Positions 47,903 to 59,645 of a stretch of DNA of 64,000 nt are shown here, one piece after another; position 1 is the first letter of the stretch, and every line of letters starts with the position of its first letter. Source of the DNA: Mayamaea pseudoterrestris (Eukaryota > Bacillariophyta > Bacillariophyceae > Sellaphorales > Sellaphoraceae). A program made the translations under genes and the position numbers. The notes under the pieces were generated by a model. It was given only the letters and a program-made list of their open reading frames with translations, ran no database searches and was not told the origin of the DNA. The stretch lies in contig BROI01000002.1 in NCBI GenBank assembly GCA_027923505.1, forward strand, positions 2,294,001 to 2,358,000. The letters are read 5' to 3'.

Positions 47903-49669
47903 ATGGCGAACGATTCTTCTGAAGATCATAAGGAGAGCGGTAGCTCGGGACGTATCAAGAAGACACCACTCAAGAAGGGAGCAAGCCGCGACGAGTTCAT
48001 GAAGTGGCGCATTGCCTTTGAGCCTGAAGCGCGTCGCATTGGATGCTTGATGTTCTGCGTGCAGGATACGCGTACTGTCGAGCCCTTTATCACTGAGCAA
48101 GAGTATGTTTTGAACAAGATTCATACTGGGCAAACGATGGCGGCAGATGGAGTCACAGCAATCAACACGTTCGTGCCGCCGACGGCGCAGCAGAAGACCT
48201 TCTACCACAAGAACGCCGAGGCGATGGCGGGCTTGATGCTCTGTGTGCAAGACGATGCCATTAAGATGCGTCTGTCGAAGAAGGAGACGGCGTATGAGAT
48301 GTATCAGATGCTCATCAAGGAGTTCGAGACTGCTTACGCGCTCAAAGACTTAACGACTTTTAAGAAGCAGTTGCAGGATCTGTCGCCAAAGCATTGCGAC
48401 AAAGCAGAGAGCTATTTCTCGGAAGCCGACTTGATCAATGAGCATTTAGGATTGATTGGAGACAAGTATAAAGTCTCTGACGAGGAAATGAACATTCAGT
48501 TGTTCCAAGCAATCCCCGATACGTTCGAAACGTGGCGCACTTGGAAGGATATTCACCAAGACAAAGCACCCGAGATGACGGCAAAGGACTTTCGCGATGC
48601 TATGCAGCGTCAATGGGAGCTTAAAGGTCATCCGTGCGGAAAGGTAAAGGGCAAGTTCAGCGACAAGGAAAAGGATCACGCGTTCAATGTTGGCGACAAG
48701 CAATTGGAGAAGAAGGCTTGGGGCAAGAAAGGAAACGGAAAAGGGAATGGCCAGCGCCAAAGTAACTCGCCGGGAGACAAAGCTGCTTGTGAGAAAGCTC
48801 GCAAGGAGAAGCTCAAGACAATTGAATGCTTCAATTGCAAGCAGATGGGCCATTATGCGAGCGACTGTCCGCATCCGAAGATGGACAGCGGCAACAACAA
48901 GGGTAATGGCAAGAGCGAGAAGACTGTCAGCTTCGCCAAGCACAAGAGCAAGAGTGCTATAAAGGATCATGCTTTTGTGATTTGCGAGGATTGCAGTGAT
49001 GATGAATCGACAGTCTTTTACTCGGCAAACGAGCGCAGCGTCGGCTCAGGATCGGCGAGCGTGACTTCATCAACAAGCTCGTCAACCCAAGGAAAGAAGC
49101 TCTGGTGGGCAGACTATCAATGGGATCTTGATCAGGCTGCAGCAAAGGCAGAGGAAGATGGAATTGAGTTCGACGAGGATGAGTTTGACGCGCAGTGGAC
49201 CGGCAAACATTTCGTACCTGAAGAGTCGAAGGAGACTTCGTTCGACGAGCGGAGCGACTATGACTGGAGTCAAGGCAGCCTCAACGTTCCAGACGACGAG
49301 GAAGACTCGAGCATTGAGAGTCGCGCCGGGTTTGAGATGGCGGCAGCTGTTGTTGTCGAAGAAGAGGAAGACTTGGTGTCAGTCGGCAATCTATTCGAGT
49401 CGGATGGAACGGAATGGGAAGCGGACGTACCATTGACGGAGCACGGTGAGCGCATCAAGCGTCAAGATCCAAAGGCGCAAGATGCTTACTGGAGTCAATG
49501 GATCGACTTGGAAAGCTTTGAAAGTTATGCGCGAGCGAATCAGGAAGCAGTAGCAAAGGCTGGATTCGCTGCCGACATTGAGCTTCAAGTCACCAACCGA
49601 GTCGACGCGCTGGACGCTAGTTGGGAGCGTAAAGGCAAGTGCATGGGATGCGACGAGCGTCTCAGTTAT
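47903..49669 (+). CDS. Element F: copia Gag with CCHC zinc knuckle, cut by LTR B
   Basis: 589 codons from ATG 47903 (context CCATGG) to the LTR junction; four more codons and a stop come from the LTR. Residues about 20-250 follow the copia gag (UBN2-type) pattern: WRIAFEPEARRIGCLM, KKETAYEMYQMLIKEFETAYALKDLTTFKKQL, ELKGHPC. A Lys/Gly-rich stretch leads to the zinc knuckle CFNCKQMGHYASDC, which binds RNA. The remainder is acidic and may be the start of the protease region, but no D-S/T-G is seen before the break. The frame is free of stops, so F was probably young when hit. Confidence 0.85.
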
Positions 49670-49980
49670 TGTAACTTGTAAATCAAATCGTTGCACCTTT
49701 CGCTTGTAGCTGTCCTTGGATGGCCAATCCAAGCTTGCAGTTGCTACAATACGAGAGACGAATAAATCGCTTTCTTAACTCTTCAAGCTTAGTAAGTCTG
49801 CTTGTTTCTACTCTATATCGCACTAGTTTTTGCAATATACTTGTTGAATCGCTTCGAAGCCGTCGCTGCCACGCATCACGCGATCGTGAGGCTGTGGTGA
49901 GCCGCGAGTGCCGCTGTGTCACCCTATCGGACATTCGGTGTGACTTGCCCGATTTTCGCTGTTTTTGTTCGCATCCTGCA
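49670..49980 (-). repeat. LTR B (3' LTR of element B)
   Basis: 311 bp, TGTAAC..CCTGCA. Carries private changes (TTTTTG in place of TTTCAG, GTTTTTGTTCGC near the end). It sits inside element F, right after its gag. Confidence 0.92.
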
Positions 49981-49998
49981 ACTCCCCTCAAGTCATAC

Positions 49999-52900
49999 CT
50001 AATAGTTAGATTCCTTGAAGAGCAGGTTCTTTAAGTGCTTGCTTGCCGTAGCCCGTGGAAGAAACTTGGTAAGTACATCCGCCGGGTTTGTCGTTCCCAT
50101 GATGTGGTTGAAATTAATAATTCCCGCCGCAATCGCTTCGCGTACACGGTGAAATGCCAGTGCATTGTGTCGCTTCGTCAGACTAGAGTGCGGTAGGTTG
50201 CTGCTTTGCGTTACCGACTTGTTGTCTCCAAACATCCATGAAGGTCCGTCGAGCGGAACTCCCAACATGCGTAGCGTGAAGCGAAGATCCATGATCTGCT
50301 CCGTGCTCACTCTCGCTGCTACAAACTCGCGTCGCTGTCTCGACCGTCGCCATGCTTCGAAACCAATCAACGATTGTTCCATTCAACATGTGTAGCATGC
50401 CCATCGCGCCCGGTCCCGTCCGTGTAATCGTGGTACAGGTTCGCATCTTCGAACGTTGACATTCGCGACCGCCTTGCCGCGGCGTGGGCATGTTCCACGG
50501 AAGCTCTTCGCAGATCTTGCCGTACACACTGTAATCCCAATCCATCTTGTCAACTGTCGCGTATCGCTCGTCCGTTGGAATCGAAACGTTGAATCGAATC
50601 GCTCCATCCGGGTATCGTCGTAAGTATCCGCAAATATGCTTCAACCGTTCCAAGTGCCCCGCTCGTGGCGCAGCTCGGAATCTCCCCATAGTCATGACAG
50701 CACAGTGAATGTCGAATCGACATAAACTTACTGCCCATTGCAACGCGCACCAATTATCGATTGATACTTCGCAAATCCGTCGCCGTCAAGTTCTTTCGTT
50801 TCGTCGAGTTCCGGATGATCGCCGTCGCGTAGTGGACTTGTCTGCGGCCGCGGTTCCTCGCGAACATTTCTTTGTAGTTCGCTAGTAGTCTTGTGACGTA
50901 CTTCTTCGCTCCGAAGCAGAGTACGCCGTCGTCGTCTCGCCAAACGTCTGCGCCCAAATGATATGCCAATGGACCGACGCCCTTCAACTTGTAGTTGTAG
51001 TTCTCAATTAAAAGATCCGTTAGTTCCTTCGGATTCTTCATCGCTATCGCTTCATCGTCGACATACACACAAACGTATTCGTAGTGCGTGCCTTTATCGC
51101 GCATCCACACGTCCGGTTCTGCGATACCGGCATGAAGCCAATGTCGCGGAGCGTGTCTGCAAAGTGCTCGTGCCAGCGTGCGCCCTGACGTGCGAAGACC
51201 GTATAATGCCTTCACGATCGTGAGCGTGCGACCCTCGAGGGACTCCGGACCTGCCACGATATAAACCTTCTCTTTCGTTTTCGCTTCCAAGTATGCGTTG
51301 CCGACGTCAGCTGCCCACAGTTCCAGACCGTTGAGTTCCGCTAACATCGCTACCATTCGTAGACTTCGCAATGACACAACGCCCAAGTAAACTGAATCCT
51401 TCGGCGGCTCTGTCATATGTCCTCCTGCAACGAGTCGTGTGCTTTCCGTCGCAAATCGTGCTTGACACCGAATATCATGTGCACGTTTATTCGTTTCCAC
51501 GGCGCCGGCATAACCTTACCGACTCCTTGATCTGCGAACGTGTGGTAATCATTTATCTGATTTAATTCCGTTCGAATCGCATCCGTCCACAGCGGTGTTG
51601 CCGTTGATCTCGTCGAGAGCTTTCGCATCTTTATAATTGCGCGGCAACCTTACGCCGAATTTGTAGCGTACGCCCGTTTGCTTTCGATTTTCGTTTCGCC
51701 GCGTTACCATCTGTCGAAACTTCTTTCGCTTTCCGAGTGTAATGCTCCAGCTGCTTCCATCCTGGCTTGTCGAGTAAGCCGTGCCTGAGTCCATACTCTG
51801 CAATCGTTATCGGATCGTCCTTCTTCATGATCGCGAGAGGCTCCACGTCGTCGTTCCGTCAGTCCATTCGACGAGAACGTTACTTGAACTTCCTTTGTAT
51901 GTCGGATCGTTCGGTTTCAAATTAAGCTCGTGGTCCGATTACCTTCGTGAATACCCACTGAGTCGCCGGATCGTTTCGTATATCTTCGTCCATCTGTCGT
52001 TCGATTAAACCGACAGTTCGTTGTAACTTATTAAGTCTTTCGCTGGCTCCTCTCCCATTTGGATTAGGAAACCTTTCGTCGTTTCGAGTAGCTCGTTATC
52101 GCGTACTTCGATATATTCGCGTACAGTCGCTCGCATTTTCTGACCGTTTCGTGTTCCCTACGAACGTGCGTCCGATGAGTTCGCTTGGAGAGAACAGAGG
52201 GCATTTATTCCCTGATTCTTGCTCAGCCCTTCTGAAGAACTTCGGCTGGTACGTTGGCGTGGTTCGCCATCGGAATTGTTTCGTCGTCGTTTCCTTCGTA
52301 GTTGTCGTGACTACTTTCTGTCACATGCGTGCTCTGGTAGCGTCCCGTCGCGAGATCTGGGGCTGCTTTCGCATAGCGCGTGCTTTTCAGAAATCTCCCT
52401 CCAGACTCAGGGAAGGAAGGCAACTCTCGTGGTAACAAGTAGCTGCGTGAGACCGGTGGAGCGCGCGTGAATCGCTGGAAGCGTGTCGTCCGTCAGAACG
52501 AGAAAAGTCATGTGCGGACCGCTATTCTCTGCGATGCCCACGAATCGGCCGTTGCCAGATCGTACCGCCGAGGGAAAGCTCCCCTGCGCCTCAAACGTGA
52601 CCGGTTCCCACCACTTGAAATGTAACAAAGGCGAAATATCCGGCAGATTTCCGAACGCAACTTCCGTTGGCGTGCGCCATCCCAGCGATTTCGTCGCGAG
52701 GACGTTCAGTATCATGATTACGAATTTAATCAGCAAAACCCAGCAATGGCCTGGCGAACCCGAATCTCGTTGGAGGTTCTCCATCATTGGCTTAATGTGC
52801 GACGTGTGACGTTCGCATGGATTTTTTCTGATGACGGTTCGTGTGGTCACTTGAGGAATATTGTACATCCGACAGAGATCCTCACAGCCTTGCCAGTCTC

Positions 52901-53523
52901 CGACTTGGCATTGTCGCTGAGCAGTCCGTTAGGAGCGCCCACTTCGCGGATAAAATCCTCTAACGCGTTTGACATTTCGCTCTCCGACTTCATCGGGTAG
53001 CCGCGCGTGTAAAAACTTTCTCGTCCAACAAAGAGCTGCATCTTAGTAGCTCCCCCATGCCCTAGAATTCAATCATCCAAAGCTGGCGTGTCAGAGTGTA
53101 TCGTGTCCGTGGCAATAGTTCGGCGAACCCTGAGCGTTCGCGCGAACGTGATTTCGTCACGTCCAAGTACACCAGGCCATCGCGAATTGCCAATGGCAAA
53201 ACGTAGCCTCCAATGTTCGTCGTAATTCGTTGCGTTCCGCCAAACATGGTCGGAATATCGTCGACGCGATGTCCCATTGCGCGCAATTGATTCGGGCAAT
53301 GAATCGTCGGTCCGTCTCGCTTTAAAGCATACTGGTGACACAGAAGCAGAATGGTTTCGCCACTAAGGGTCTTTGCCAGTCCAGCTGCAGTGCCAATCTT
53401 GAGAGCTGGGACAATATGATCGTCAATACCAGTCACATCCACCTCGGCGTCGTTTCCGAAACGACGAGCATGTCTCCTCCGCATAAGCCTCCGTTCGCGC
53501 CGCTCTGGTTGCCGTTCGACCAT
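49999..53523 (-). pseudogene. Element B: degenerate pol
   Basis: Starts as an intact RNase H tail (about the first 330 bp match CD), then collects frameshifts through RT (51500-50754 still shows YVCVYVDDEAIAM, with Glu for Leu after YVDD). Integrase remains recognisable at 53041-52407. Not functional. Confidence 0.85.
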
Positions 53524-53834
53524 TGTAACTTGTAAATCAAATCGTTGCACCTTTCGCTTGTAGCTGTCCTTGGATGGCCAATCCAAGCTTGCAGTTGCTA
53601 CAATACGAGAGACGAATAAATCGCTTTCTTAACTCTTCAAGCTTAGTAAGTCTGCTTGTTTCTACTCTATATCGCACTAGTTTCAGCAATATACTTGTTG
53701 AATCGCTTCGAAGCCGTCGCTGCCACGCATCACGCGATCGTGAGGCTGTGGTGAGCCGCGAGTGCCGCTGTGTCACCCTATCGGACATTCGGTGTGACTT
53801 GCCCGATTTTCGCTGTTTTCGTTCGCATCCTGCA
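53524..53834 (-). repeat. LTR C (3' LTR of element CD)
   Basis: 311 bp, TG..CA termini, no difference seen from LTR D. PPT complement ACTCCCCTCAAG follows at 53835. Confidence 0.93.
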
Positions 53835-53852
53835 ACTCCCCTCAAGTCATAC

Positions 53853-54779
53853 CTAATAGTTAGATTCCTTGAAGAGCAGGTTCTTTAAGTGCTTGCTTGC
53901 CGTAGCCCGTGGAAGAAACTTGGTAAGTACATCCGCCGGGTTTGTCGTTCCCATGATGTGGTTGAAATTAATAATTCCCGCCGCAATCGCTTCGCGTACA
54001 CGGTGAAATGCCAGTGCATTGTGTCGCTTCGTCAGACTAGAGTGCGGTAGGTTGCTGCTTTGCGTTACCGACTTGTTGTCTCCAAACATCCATGAAGGTC
54101 CGTCGAGCGGAACTCCCAACATGCGTAGCGTGAAGCGAAGATCCATGATCTGCTCCGTGCTCACTCTCGCTGCTACAAACTCCGAGCCGTACGTCGCCGT
54201 CTCGACCGTCGCTTGGCGTTTCGAAAACCAATCAACGACTGTTCCATTCAACATGTGTAGCATGCCCATCGCTGCCCGTCCCGTCGTGTAATCGTGGTAC
54301 AGGTTCGCATCTTCGAACGTTGACATTCGCACCGCCTTGCCGCGCGGCGTGGGCATGTTCCACGGAAGCTCTTCGCAGATCTTGCCGTACACACTGTAAT
54401 CCCAATCCATCTTGTCAACTGTCGCGTATCGCTCGTCCGTTGGAATCGAAACGTTGAATCGAATCGCTCCATCCGGGTATCTTCGTAAGTATCCGCAAAT
54501 ATGCTTCAACCGTTCCAAGTGCCCCGCTCGTGGCGCAGCTCGGAATCTCCCCATAGTCATGACAGCACAGTGAATGTCGAATCGACATAAACTTACTGCC
54601 CATTGCAACGCACCAATTATCGATTGATACTTCGCAATTCCGTCGTCGTCAAGTTCTTTCGTTTCGTCGAGTTCCGGATGATCGCCGTCGCGTAGTGGAC
54701 TTGTCTGCGGTCGCGGTTCCTCGCCGAACATTTCTTTGTAGTTCGCTAGTAGTCTTGTGACGTACTTCTTCGCTCCTAA
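53853..54779 (-). CDS. Element CD: last part of pol (end of RT, RNase H) after the premature stop
   Basis: 309 codons in the same frame as gag-pol, separated from it by one TGA (54782-54780). First ATG at 54731 (MFGEEPRPQ). RNase H motifs are complete (DYTTGRAAMGMLH, ATYGSEFVAARV, DNKSVTQSS, PADVLTKFLPRA). Would only be made by readthrough of the TGA. Confidence 0.85.
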   Translation of the reverse strand, partial: LGAKKYVTRLLANYKEMFGEEPRPQTSPLRDGDHPELDETKELDDDGIAKYQSIIGALQWAVSLCRFDIHCAVMTMGRFRAAPRAGHLERLKHICGYLRRYPDGAIRFNVSIPTDERYATVDKMDWDYSVYGKICEELPWNMPTPRGKAVRMSTFEDANLYHDYTTGRAAMGMLHMLNGTVVDWFSKRQATVETATYGSEFVAARVSTEQIMDLRFTLRMLGVPLDGPSWMFGDNKSVTQSSNLPHSSLTKRHNALAFHRVREAIAAGIINFNHIMGTTNPADVLTKFLPRATASKHLKNLLFKESNY

Positions 54780-57700
54780 TCAGAGTACGCCGTCGTCGTC
54801 TCGCCAAACGTCTGCGCCCAAATGATATGCCAATGGACCGACGCCCTTCAACTTGTAGTTGTAGTTCTCAATTAAAAGATCCGTTAGTTCCTTCGGATTC
54901 TTCATCGCTATCGCTAAATCGTCGACATACACACAAACGTATTCGTAGTGCGTGCCTTTATCGCGCATCCACACGTCCGGTTCTGCGATACACGGCGTGA
55001 AGCCAATGTCGCGGAGCGTGTCTGCAAAGTGCTCGTGCCAGCGTGCGCCTGACGTGCGAAGACCGTATAGTGCCTTCACGATCGTGAGCGTGTGACCCTC
55101 GAGCTCCCCGAACTCCGGACCTGCCACGATATAAACCTTCTCTTTCGTTTTCGCTTCCAAGTATGCGTTGCCGACGTCAGCTGCCCACAGTTCCAGACCG
55201 TTGAGTTCCGCTAACATCGCTACCATTCGTAGACTTCGCAATGACACAACGCCCGAGTAAACTGAATCCTTCGGCGGCTCTGTCATATGTCCTCCTGCAA
55301 CGAGTCGTGCTTTCCGTCGCAAATCGTGCTTGACATCGAATATCATGTGCACGTTTATTCGTTTCCACGGCGCCGGCATAACCTTACCGACTCCTTGATC
55401 TGCGAACGTGTCGTAATCATTTATCTGATTTAATTCCGTTCGAATCGCATCCGTCCACAGCGTGTTGCCGTTGATCTCGTCGAGAGCTTTCGCATCTTTA
55501 TAATTGCGCGGCAACCTTACGCCGAATTTGTAGCGTACGCCGTTTGCTTTCGATTTTCGTTTCGCCGCTGTTACCATCTGTCGAAACTTCTTTCGCTTCC
55601 GAGTGTAATGCTCCAGCTGCTTCCATCCTGGCTTGTCGAGTAAGCCGTGCTTGAGTCCATACTCTGCGATCGTTATCGGATCGTCCTTCTTCATGATCGC
55701 GAGAGGCTCCCACGTCGTCGTTCCGTCAGTCCATTCGACGAGAACGTTACTTGAACTTCCTTTGTATGTCGGATCGTTCGGTTTCAAATTAAGCTCGTGT
55801 CCGATTACCTTCGTGAATACCCACTGAGTCGCCGGATCGTTTCGTATATCTTCGTCCATCTGTCGTTCGATTAAATCCGACAGTTCGTTGTAACTTATTA
55901 AGTCTTTCGCTGGCTCCTCTCCCATTTGGATTAGGAAACCTTTCGTCGTTTCGAGTAGCTCGTTATCGCGTACTTCGATATATTCGCATACAGTCGCTCG
56001 CATTTTCTGACCGTTTTCGTGTTCCCTTACGAACGTGCGTCCGATGAGTTCGCTTGGAGAGAACAGAGGGCATTTATTCCCTGATTCTTGCTCAGCCCTT
56101 CTGAAGAACTTCGCTGGTACGTTGGCGTGGTTCGCCATCGGAATTGTTTCGTCGTCGTTTCCTTCGTAGTTGTCGTGACTACTTTCTGTCGCATGCGTGC
56201 TATGGTAGCGTCCTGTCGCGAGATCTGGAGTTTCAAAATTTCGCTCGCTTGCGCGTGTAGCTTCTTCAGAAATCTCCCCTCCAGACTCAGGGAAGGAAGG
56301 CAACTCTCGTGGTAACAAGTAGCTGCGCGAGACCACGTTGGAGCGCGGAATCGCCTGAAGCGTGTCGTCCGTCAGAACGAGAAAAGTCATGTGCGGACCG
56401 CTATTCTCTGCGATGCCCACGAATCGGCCGTTGCCAGATCGTACCGCCGAGGGAAAACTCCCCTGCGCCTCAAACGTGACCGGTTCCCACCACTTGAAAT
56501 GTAACAAAGGCGAAATATCCGGCAGATTTCCGAACGCAACTTCCGTTGGCGTGCGCCATCCCAGCGATTTCGTCGCGAGGACGTTCAGTATCATGATTAC
56601 GAATTTAATCAGCAAAACCCAGCAATGGCCTGGCGAACCCGAATCTCGTTGGAGGTTCTCCATCATTGGCTTAATGTGCGACGTGTGACGTTCGCATGGA
56701 TTTTGTTCTGGATGACCCGGTTCTGTGGTCACTTGAGGAATATTGTACATCCGACAGAGATCGCTCACAGCCTTGCCAGTCTCCGACTTGGCATTGTCGC
56801 TGAGCAGTCCGTTAGGAGCGCCCACTTCGCGGATAAAATCCTCTAACGCGTTTGACATTTCGCTCTCCGACTTCATCGGGTAGCCGCGCGTGTAAAAACT
56901 TTCTCGTCCAACAAAGAGCTGCATCTTAGTAGCTCCCCCATGCCCTAGAATTCCATCATCCAAAGCTGGCGTGTCAGAGTGTATCGTGTCCGTGGCGAAT
57001 AGTTCGCGCAACCGCTGAACGTTCGCGGCCGGAAATCGTGATTTCGTGAGGTGTCGAAATGGTAATCGCGGGTGTGCGCTGAGATGATACCATGCTTCCG
57101 TGTGACGTAAAGTCTGTTGAACGCGCTCAGTCGGGACCCATCCGAGGTACGGCCGAAGAGCATTATAGTCCGGTTCCTTGCTTCTTAGCTTCCGCAAATT
57201 AACGCGTGAAAACTGAGCGTGTCGCACGCACCGATTGATCAGTACGTCAAGTTCGTCGCCAGTGCGTGTCGGCGTGTGACGATTGCGGTGCGTGATACCG
57301 TCATCGTCGAATCGTTCGTCGAAAGATCCATAATCGTGATCTCGTTCGTCGAAATCGTCGTGCGCGTGCTCGACATCGTAAACAGTCGGGTCCCACGGCA
57401 CGTCCGACGTCATGATGACAGTCGGATACTTATCCAAATCATCGAACGTGGGTTTCGTCACGTCCAAGTACACCAGGCCGTCGCGAATCGCCAATGGCAA
57501 AACGTAGCCTCCAATGTTCGTCGTAATTCGTTGCGTTCCGCCAAACATGGTCGGAATATCGTCGACGCGATGTCCCATTGCGCGCAATTGATTCGGGCAA
57601 TGAATCGTCGGTCCGTCTCGCTTTAAAGCATACTGGTGACACAGAAGCAGAATGGTTTCGCCACTAAGGGTCTTTGCCAGTCCAGCTGCAGTGCCAATCT

Positions 57701-59645
57701 TGAGAGCTGGGACAATATGATCGTCAATACCAGTCACATCCACCTCGGCGTTCGTTTCCGAAACGACGAGCATGTCTCCTCCGCATAAGCCTCCGTTCGC
57801 GCCGCTGTCGATGAGCGCGCCTTCGTTGATCCGCTCGTAGTGTGCGCGATTGACGCGCATACGACGATGCATGTTGAAGCTGAATGTACCTCGTCCGGTG
57901 TTATCAGTCGTCAACGATCCTGTCACTTGCTGAGTTGTAGTACTCGCATTGTTCGCTTGCAGAACCGATCGTGCAGCCGTTTGGACTGACATTCCACTAT
58001 TGCCGGGCTGAATATTAATCGTGCCAGGAACGCTTGCGTGATCGTTCGCTACAGATTCCGTCGCGTGACGCTCTTGATGCGCCGCGTTGACTTGCGTCTG
58101 CGTCGTAGCCGTGCCTCGTTGGTTGCGCGGTCGCCATCCGTTTTCGGGTGTCTTGGGCGCCGTCGCACGCTTGTCCTTCAACTGCTTTCGCTGATCAAAC
58201 TTCATCTCCAACCAGACTTCATCCTTCACGCTCGCGTGAGGTTTCTTCATGATCGCTGCGAATCGTTCCGCCGATAAGCCGCTTGGAGTCGCGCCGCCAT
58301 TGCCGCCGCCGCCTCCTTTCGTTCCACTAGACTGCGCTTGATTGATTGTGCGCTTAGTCTTCGTCGTCGATGGATGTTTCTTGTCATACTTGATGCAGCA
58401 CTCTTCTAAGTGCGCGTACAACTGCGCGAAATTGTCTTCCGAGTCGTGTTGCCCCATGTGTTTCTTGATGGCAATCATTCCGTCAAAACCTGCTAGTGAT
58501 GCGCTGAATCCAGTGTGCTCGGAGAAAGCGTCGCGTAGCATGTCGTATCGTTGTAAACCTGTCAGAGCTTCTGCGTCCATTTCGAGCAGCCAGATGACTT
58601 TCTTGTAGAACAGTGCGAGAAATTCGATCGTCGGCCGTGACCACTTCTCGGTCAGCCGCATTCCCTGCAGTTCCGTTCGCGCGCGTTCCTTCTCGATGTG
58701 AGCAGTAGCGCCTTCTTCGTATCGCGTTCGCAATCGTTGGTAGACTTCGCGTCCGTCCATCGTCTTCTTGAACTGCTGTACTGCGAGTGATGCAGACGGA
58801 GTTCGACAGTGCGTGAGAAAGATCCTGTATACAAACACATTCTTCTTTGCATACGCCTTCTGTTCTTTCGGTCCCTTTTCCTTCGGGTCATAATCGTCGT
58901 CAAAGACTTCGTGGAAGTCATGCAATGTAGCGATGACTTTCAACTCGGAAATCCACTGTTTCCACGAGGAATCCAGCTTCATTTCTTTACAATCCCTCGC
59001 CGAGAACTTGATAGACTTCGTAAATTGGTCTGAATACTTCTCGTCGTCTTCGTCGTCGCCGAGGTCCAGTACGGATGTCGGTGACTGCTTCGTGTCCACG
59101 TCCACGCTCGTCGGTGGCACCTTGTCGGCCGAGTCGGGCTTCGACTCGTCGCCTTCGTTCGTTAGCGTGGAGTCCTTGGATTCGTCCTTCTTGGATTCCG
59201 TTTCGCTTTCCTTCGCTGGAGGTTTCGCTCCGCTTCCGCTGCCCACGCTCGCAATGTTGCGCGCTTGGACTCGTTCCTTCGCTCGTGCTGTGACGAACGT
59301 CGCCAGCGTTTCGGTGGTCAGTTGCGACCATGTCTTGATGTCCGGCGACTCTTGCGCCAAATACCATTCGATCGCGTTCGTGATCGTGCGTTGTTTCATC
59401 TTCGTTAGCGAGTGTTCGCTCGTTTCCTGCGTGACATTGTCGCCATCGTCAGTCGTCGTCGTTGTCGTCGTCGTGACGTTCCACTTCGTCGCGAAATCGT
59501 CGTACTCCATCTCGATCAATTGCGTAAGCGATTCTACTCCGAGTTCGTCGAATAACTCCTTGAACTGAGGATCTTGGAAAACGCCTACGTTCTCTTCGTA
59601 AACATGCGCAAACGCCGCGTCTTTCTGCGCGCGAGTTTCCGCCAT
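54780..59645 (-). CDS. Element CD: Gag-Pol polyprotein, ended by a premature stop in RT
   Basis: 1621 residues from ATG 59645 (MAETRAQKDAAF); the frame is open a little further from a TTG. The gag part lacks any C-x2-C-x4-H-x4-C knuckle but has a Gly-rich segment and acidic and basic linkers. Protease: ALIDSGANGGLCG. Integrase: TDTIHSDTP, LLSDNAKSETG, TEPGHPEQNPCERH, the D-D-E set. RT: LWAADVGNAYLEA, YVDDLAIAM. The frame stops at DDDGVL where copies A and B continue with Cys-Phe. The change TGC TTC to TGA TTA is two C-to-A changes. Otherwise this is the only complete gag-pol frame of the family in the window. Confidence 0.9.
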   Translation of the reverse strand: MAETRAQKDAAFAHVYEENVGVFQDPQFKELFDELGVESLTQLIEMEYDDFATKWNVTTTTTTTTDDGDNVTQETSEHSLTKMKQRTITNAIEWYLAQESPDIKTWSQLTTETLATFVTARAKERVQARNIASVGSGSGAKPPAKESETESKKDESKDSTLTNEGDESKPDSADKVPPTSVDVDTKQSPTSVLDLGDDEDDEKYSDQFTKSIKFSARDCKEMKLDSSWKQWISELKVIATLHDFHEVFDDDYDPKEKGPKEQKAYAKKNVFVYRIFLTHCRTPSASLAVQQFKKTMDGREVYQRLRTRYEEGATAHIEKERARTELQGMRLTEKWSRPTIEFLALFYKKVIWLLEMDAEALTGLQRYDMLRDAFSEHTGFSASLAGFDGMIAIKKHMGQHDSEDNFAQLYAHLEECCIKYDKKHPSTTKTKRTINQAQSSGTKGGGGGNGGATPSGLSAERFAAIMKKPHASVKDEVWLEMKFDQRKQLKDKRATAPKTPENGWRPRNQRGTATTQTQVNAAHQERHATESVANDHASVPGTINIQPGNSGMSVQTAARSVLQANNASTTTQQVTGSLTTDNTGRGTFSFNMHRRMRVNRAHYERINEGALIDSGANGGLCGGDMLVVSETNAEVDVTGIDDHIVPALKIGTAAGLAKTLSGETILLLCHQYALKRDGPTIHCPNQLRAMGHRVDDIPTMFGGTQRITTNIGGYVLPLAIRDGLVYLDVTKPTFDDLDKYPTVIMTSDVPWDPTVYDVEHAHDDFDERDHDYGSFDERFDDDGITHRNRHTPTRTGDELDVLINRCVRHAQFSRVNLRKLRSKEPDYNALRPYLGWVPTERVQQTLRHTEAWYHLSAHPRLPFRHLTKSRFPAANVQRLRELFATDTIHSDTPALDDGILGHGGATKMQLFVGRESFYTRGYPMKSESEMSNALEDFIREVGAPNGLLSDNAKSETGKAVSDLCRMYNIPQVTTEPGHPEQNPCERHTSHIKPMMENLQRDSGSPGHCWVLLIKFVIMILNVLATKSLGWRTPTEVAFGNLPDISPLLHFKWWEPVTFEAQGSFPSAVRSGNGRFVGIAENSGPHMTFLVLTDDTLQAIPRSNVVSRSYLLPRELPSFPESGGEISEEATRASERNFETPDLATGRYHSTHATESSHDNYEGNDDETIPMANHANVPAKFFRRAEQESGNKCPLFSPSELIGRTFVREHENGQKMRATVCEYIEVRDNELLETTKGFLIQMGEEPAKDLISYNELSDLIERQMDEDIRNDPATQWVFTKVIGHELNLKPNDPTYKGSSSNVLVEWTDGTTTWEPLAIMKKDDPITIAEYGLKHGLLDKPGWKQLEHYTRKRKKFRQMVTAAKRKSKANGVRYKFGVRLPRNYKDAKALDEINGNTLWTDAIRTELNQINDYDTFADQGVGKVMPAPWKRINVHMIFDVKHDLRRKARLVAGGHMTEPPKDSVYSGVVSLRSLRMVAMLAELNGLELWAADVGNAYLEAKTKEKVYIVAGPEFGELEGHTLTIVKALYGLRTSGARWHEHFADTLRDIGFTPCIAEPDVWMRDKGTHYEYVCVYVDDLAIAMKNPKELTDLLIENYNYKLKGVGPLAYHLGADVWRDDDGVL

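Larger units (their letters stand above)
47100..49669 (+). mobile_element. Ty1/copia element F, a second family, on the plus strand, interrupted after gag
   Basis: Begins where element A stops and ends where LTR B begins. It holds a candidate 5' LTR, a PBS-like block and a gag gene. Protease, integrase, RT and 3' LTR are missing from the window and would lie to the right of element E if the insertions are nested. Left flanking pentamer GATCT. Confidence 0.65.
49670..53523 (-). mobile_element. Ty1/copia element B, decayed and interrupted
   Basis: Same family as A, CD and E. 3' LTR, PPT, then a pol with many indels and an internal deletion of about 415 bp (joining at 53130-53150) relative to CD. 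It ends in the protease region at LTR C. Left flanking pentamer GTTAT. Confidence 0.88.

Noticed and set aside
53130-53150. Possible separate insertion inside element B
   Set aside because: The odd join is explained by a deletion of about 415 bp relative to CD; no foreign sequence is present.
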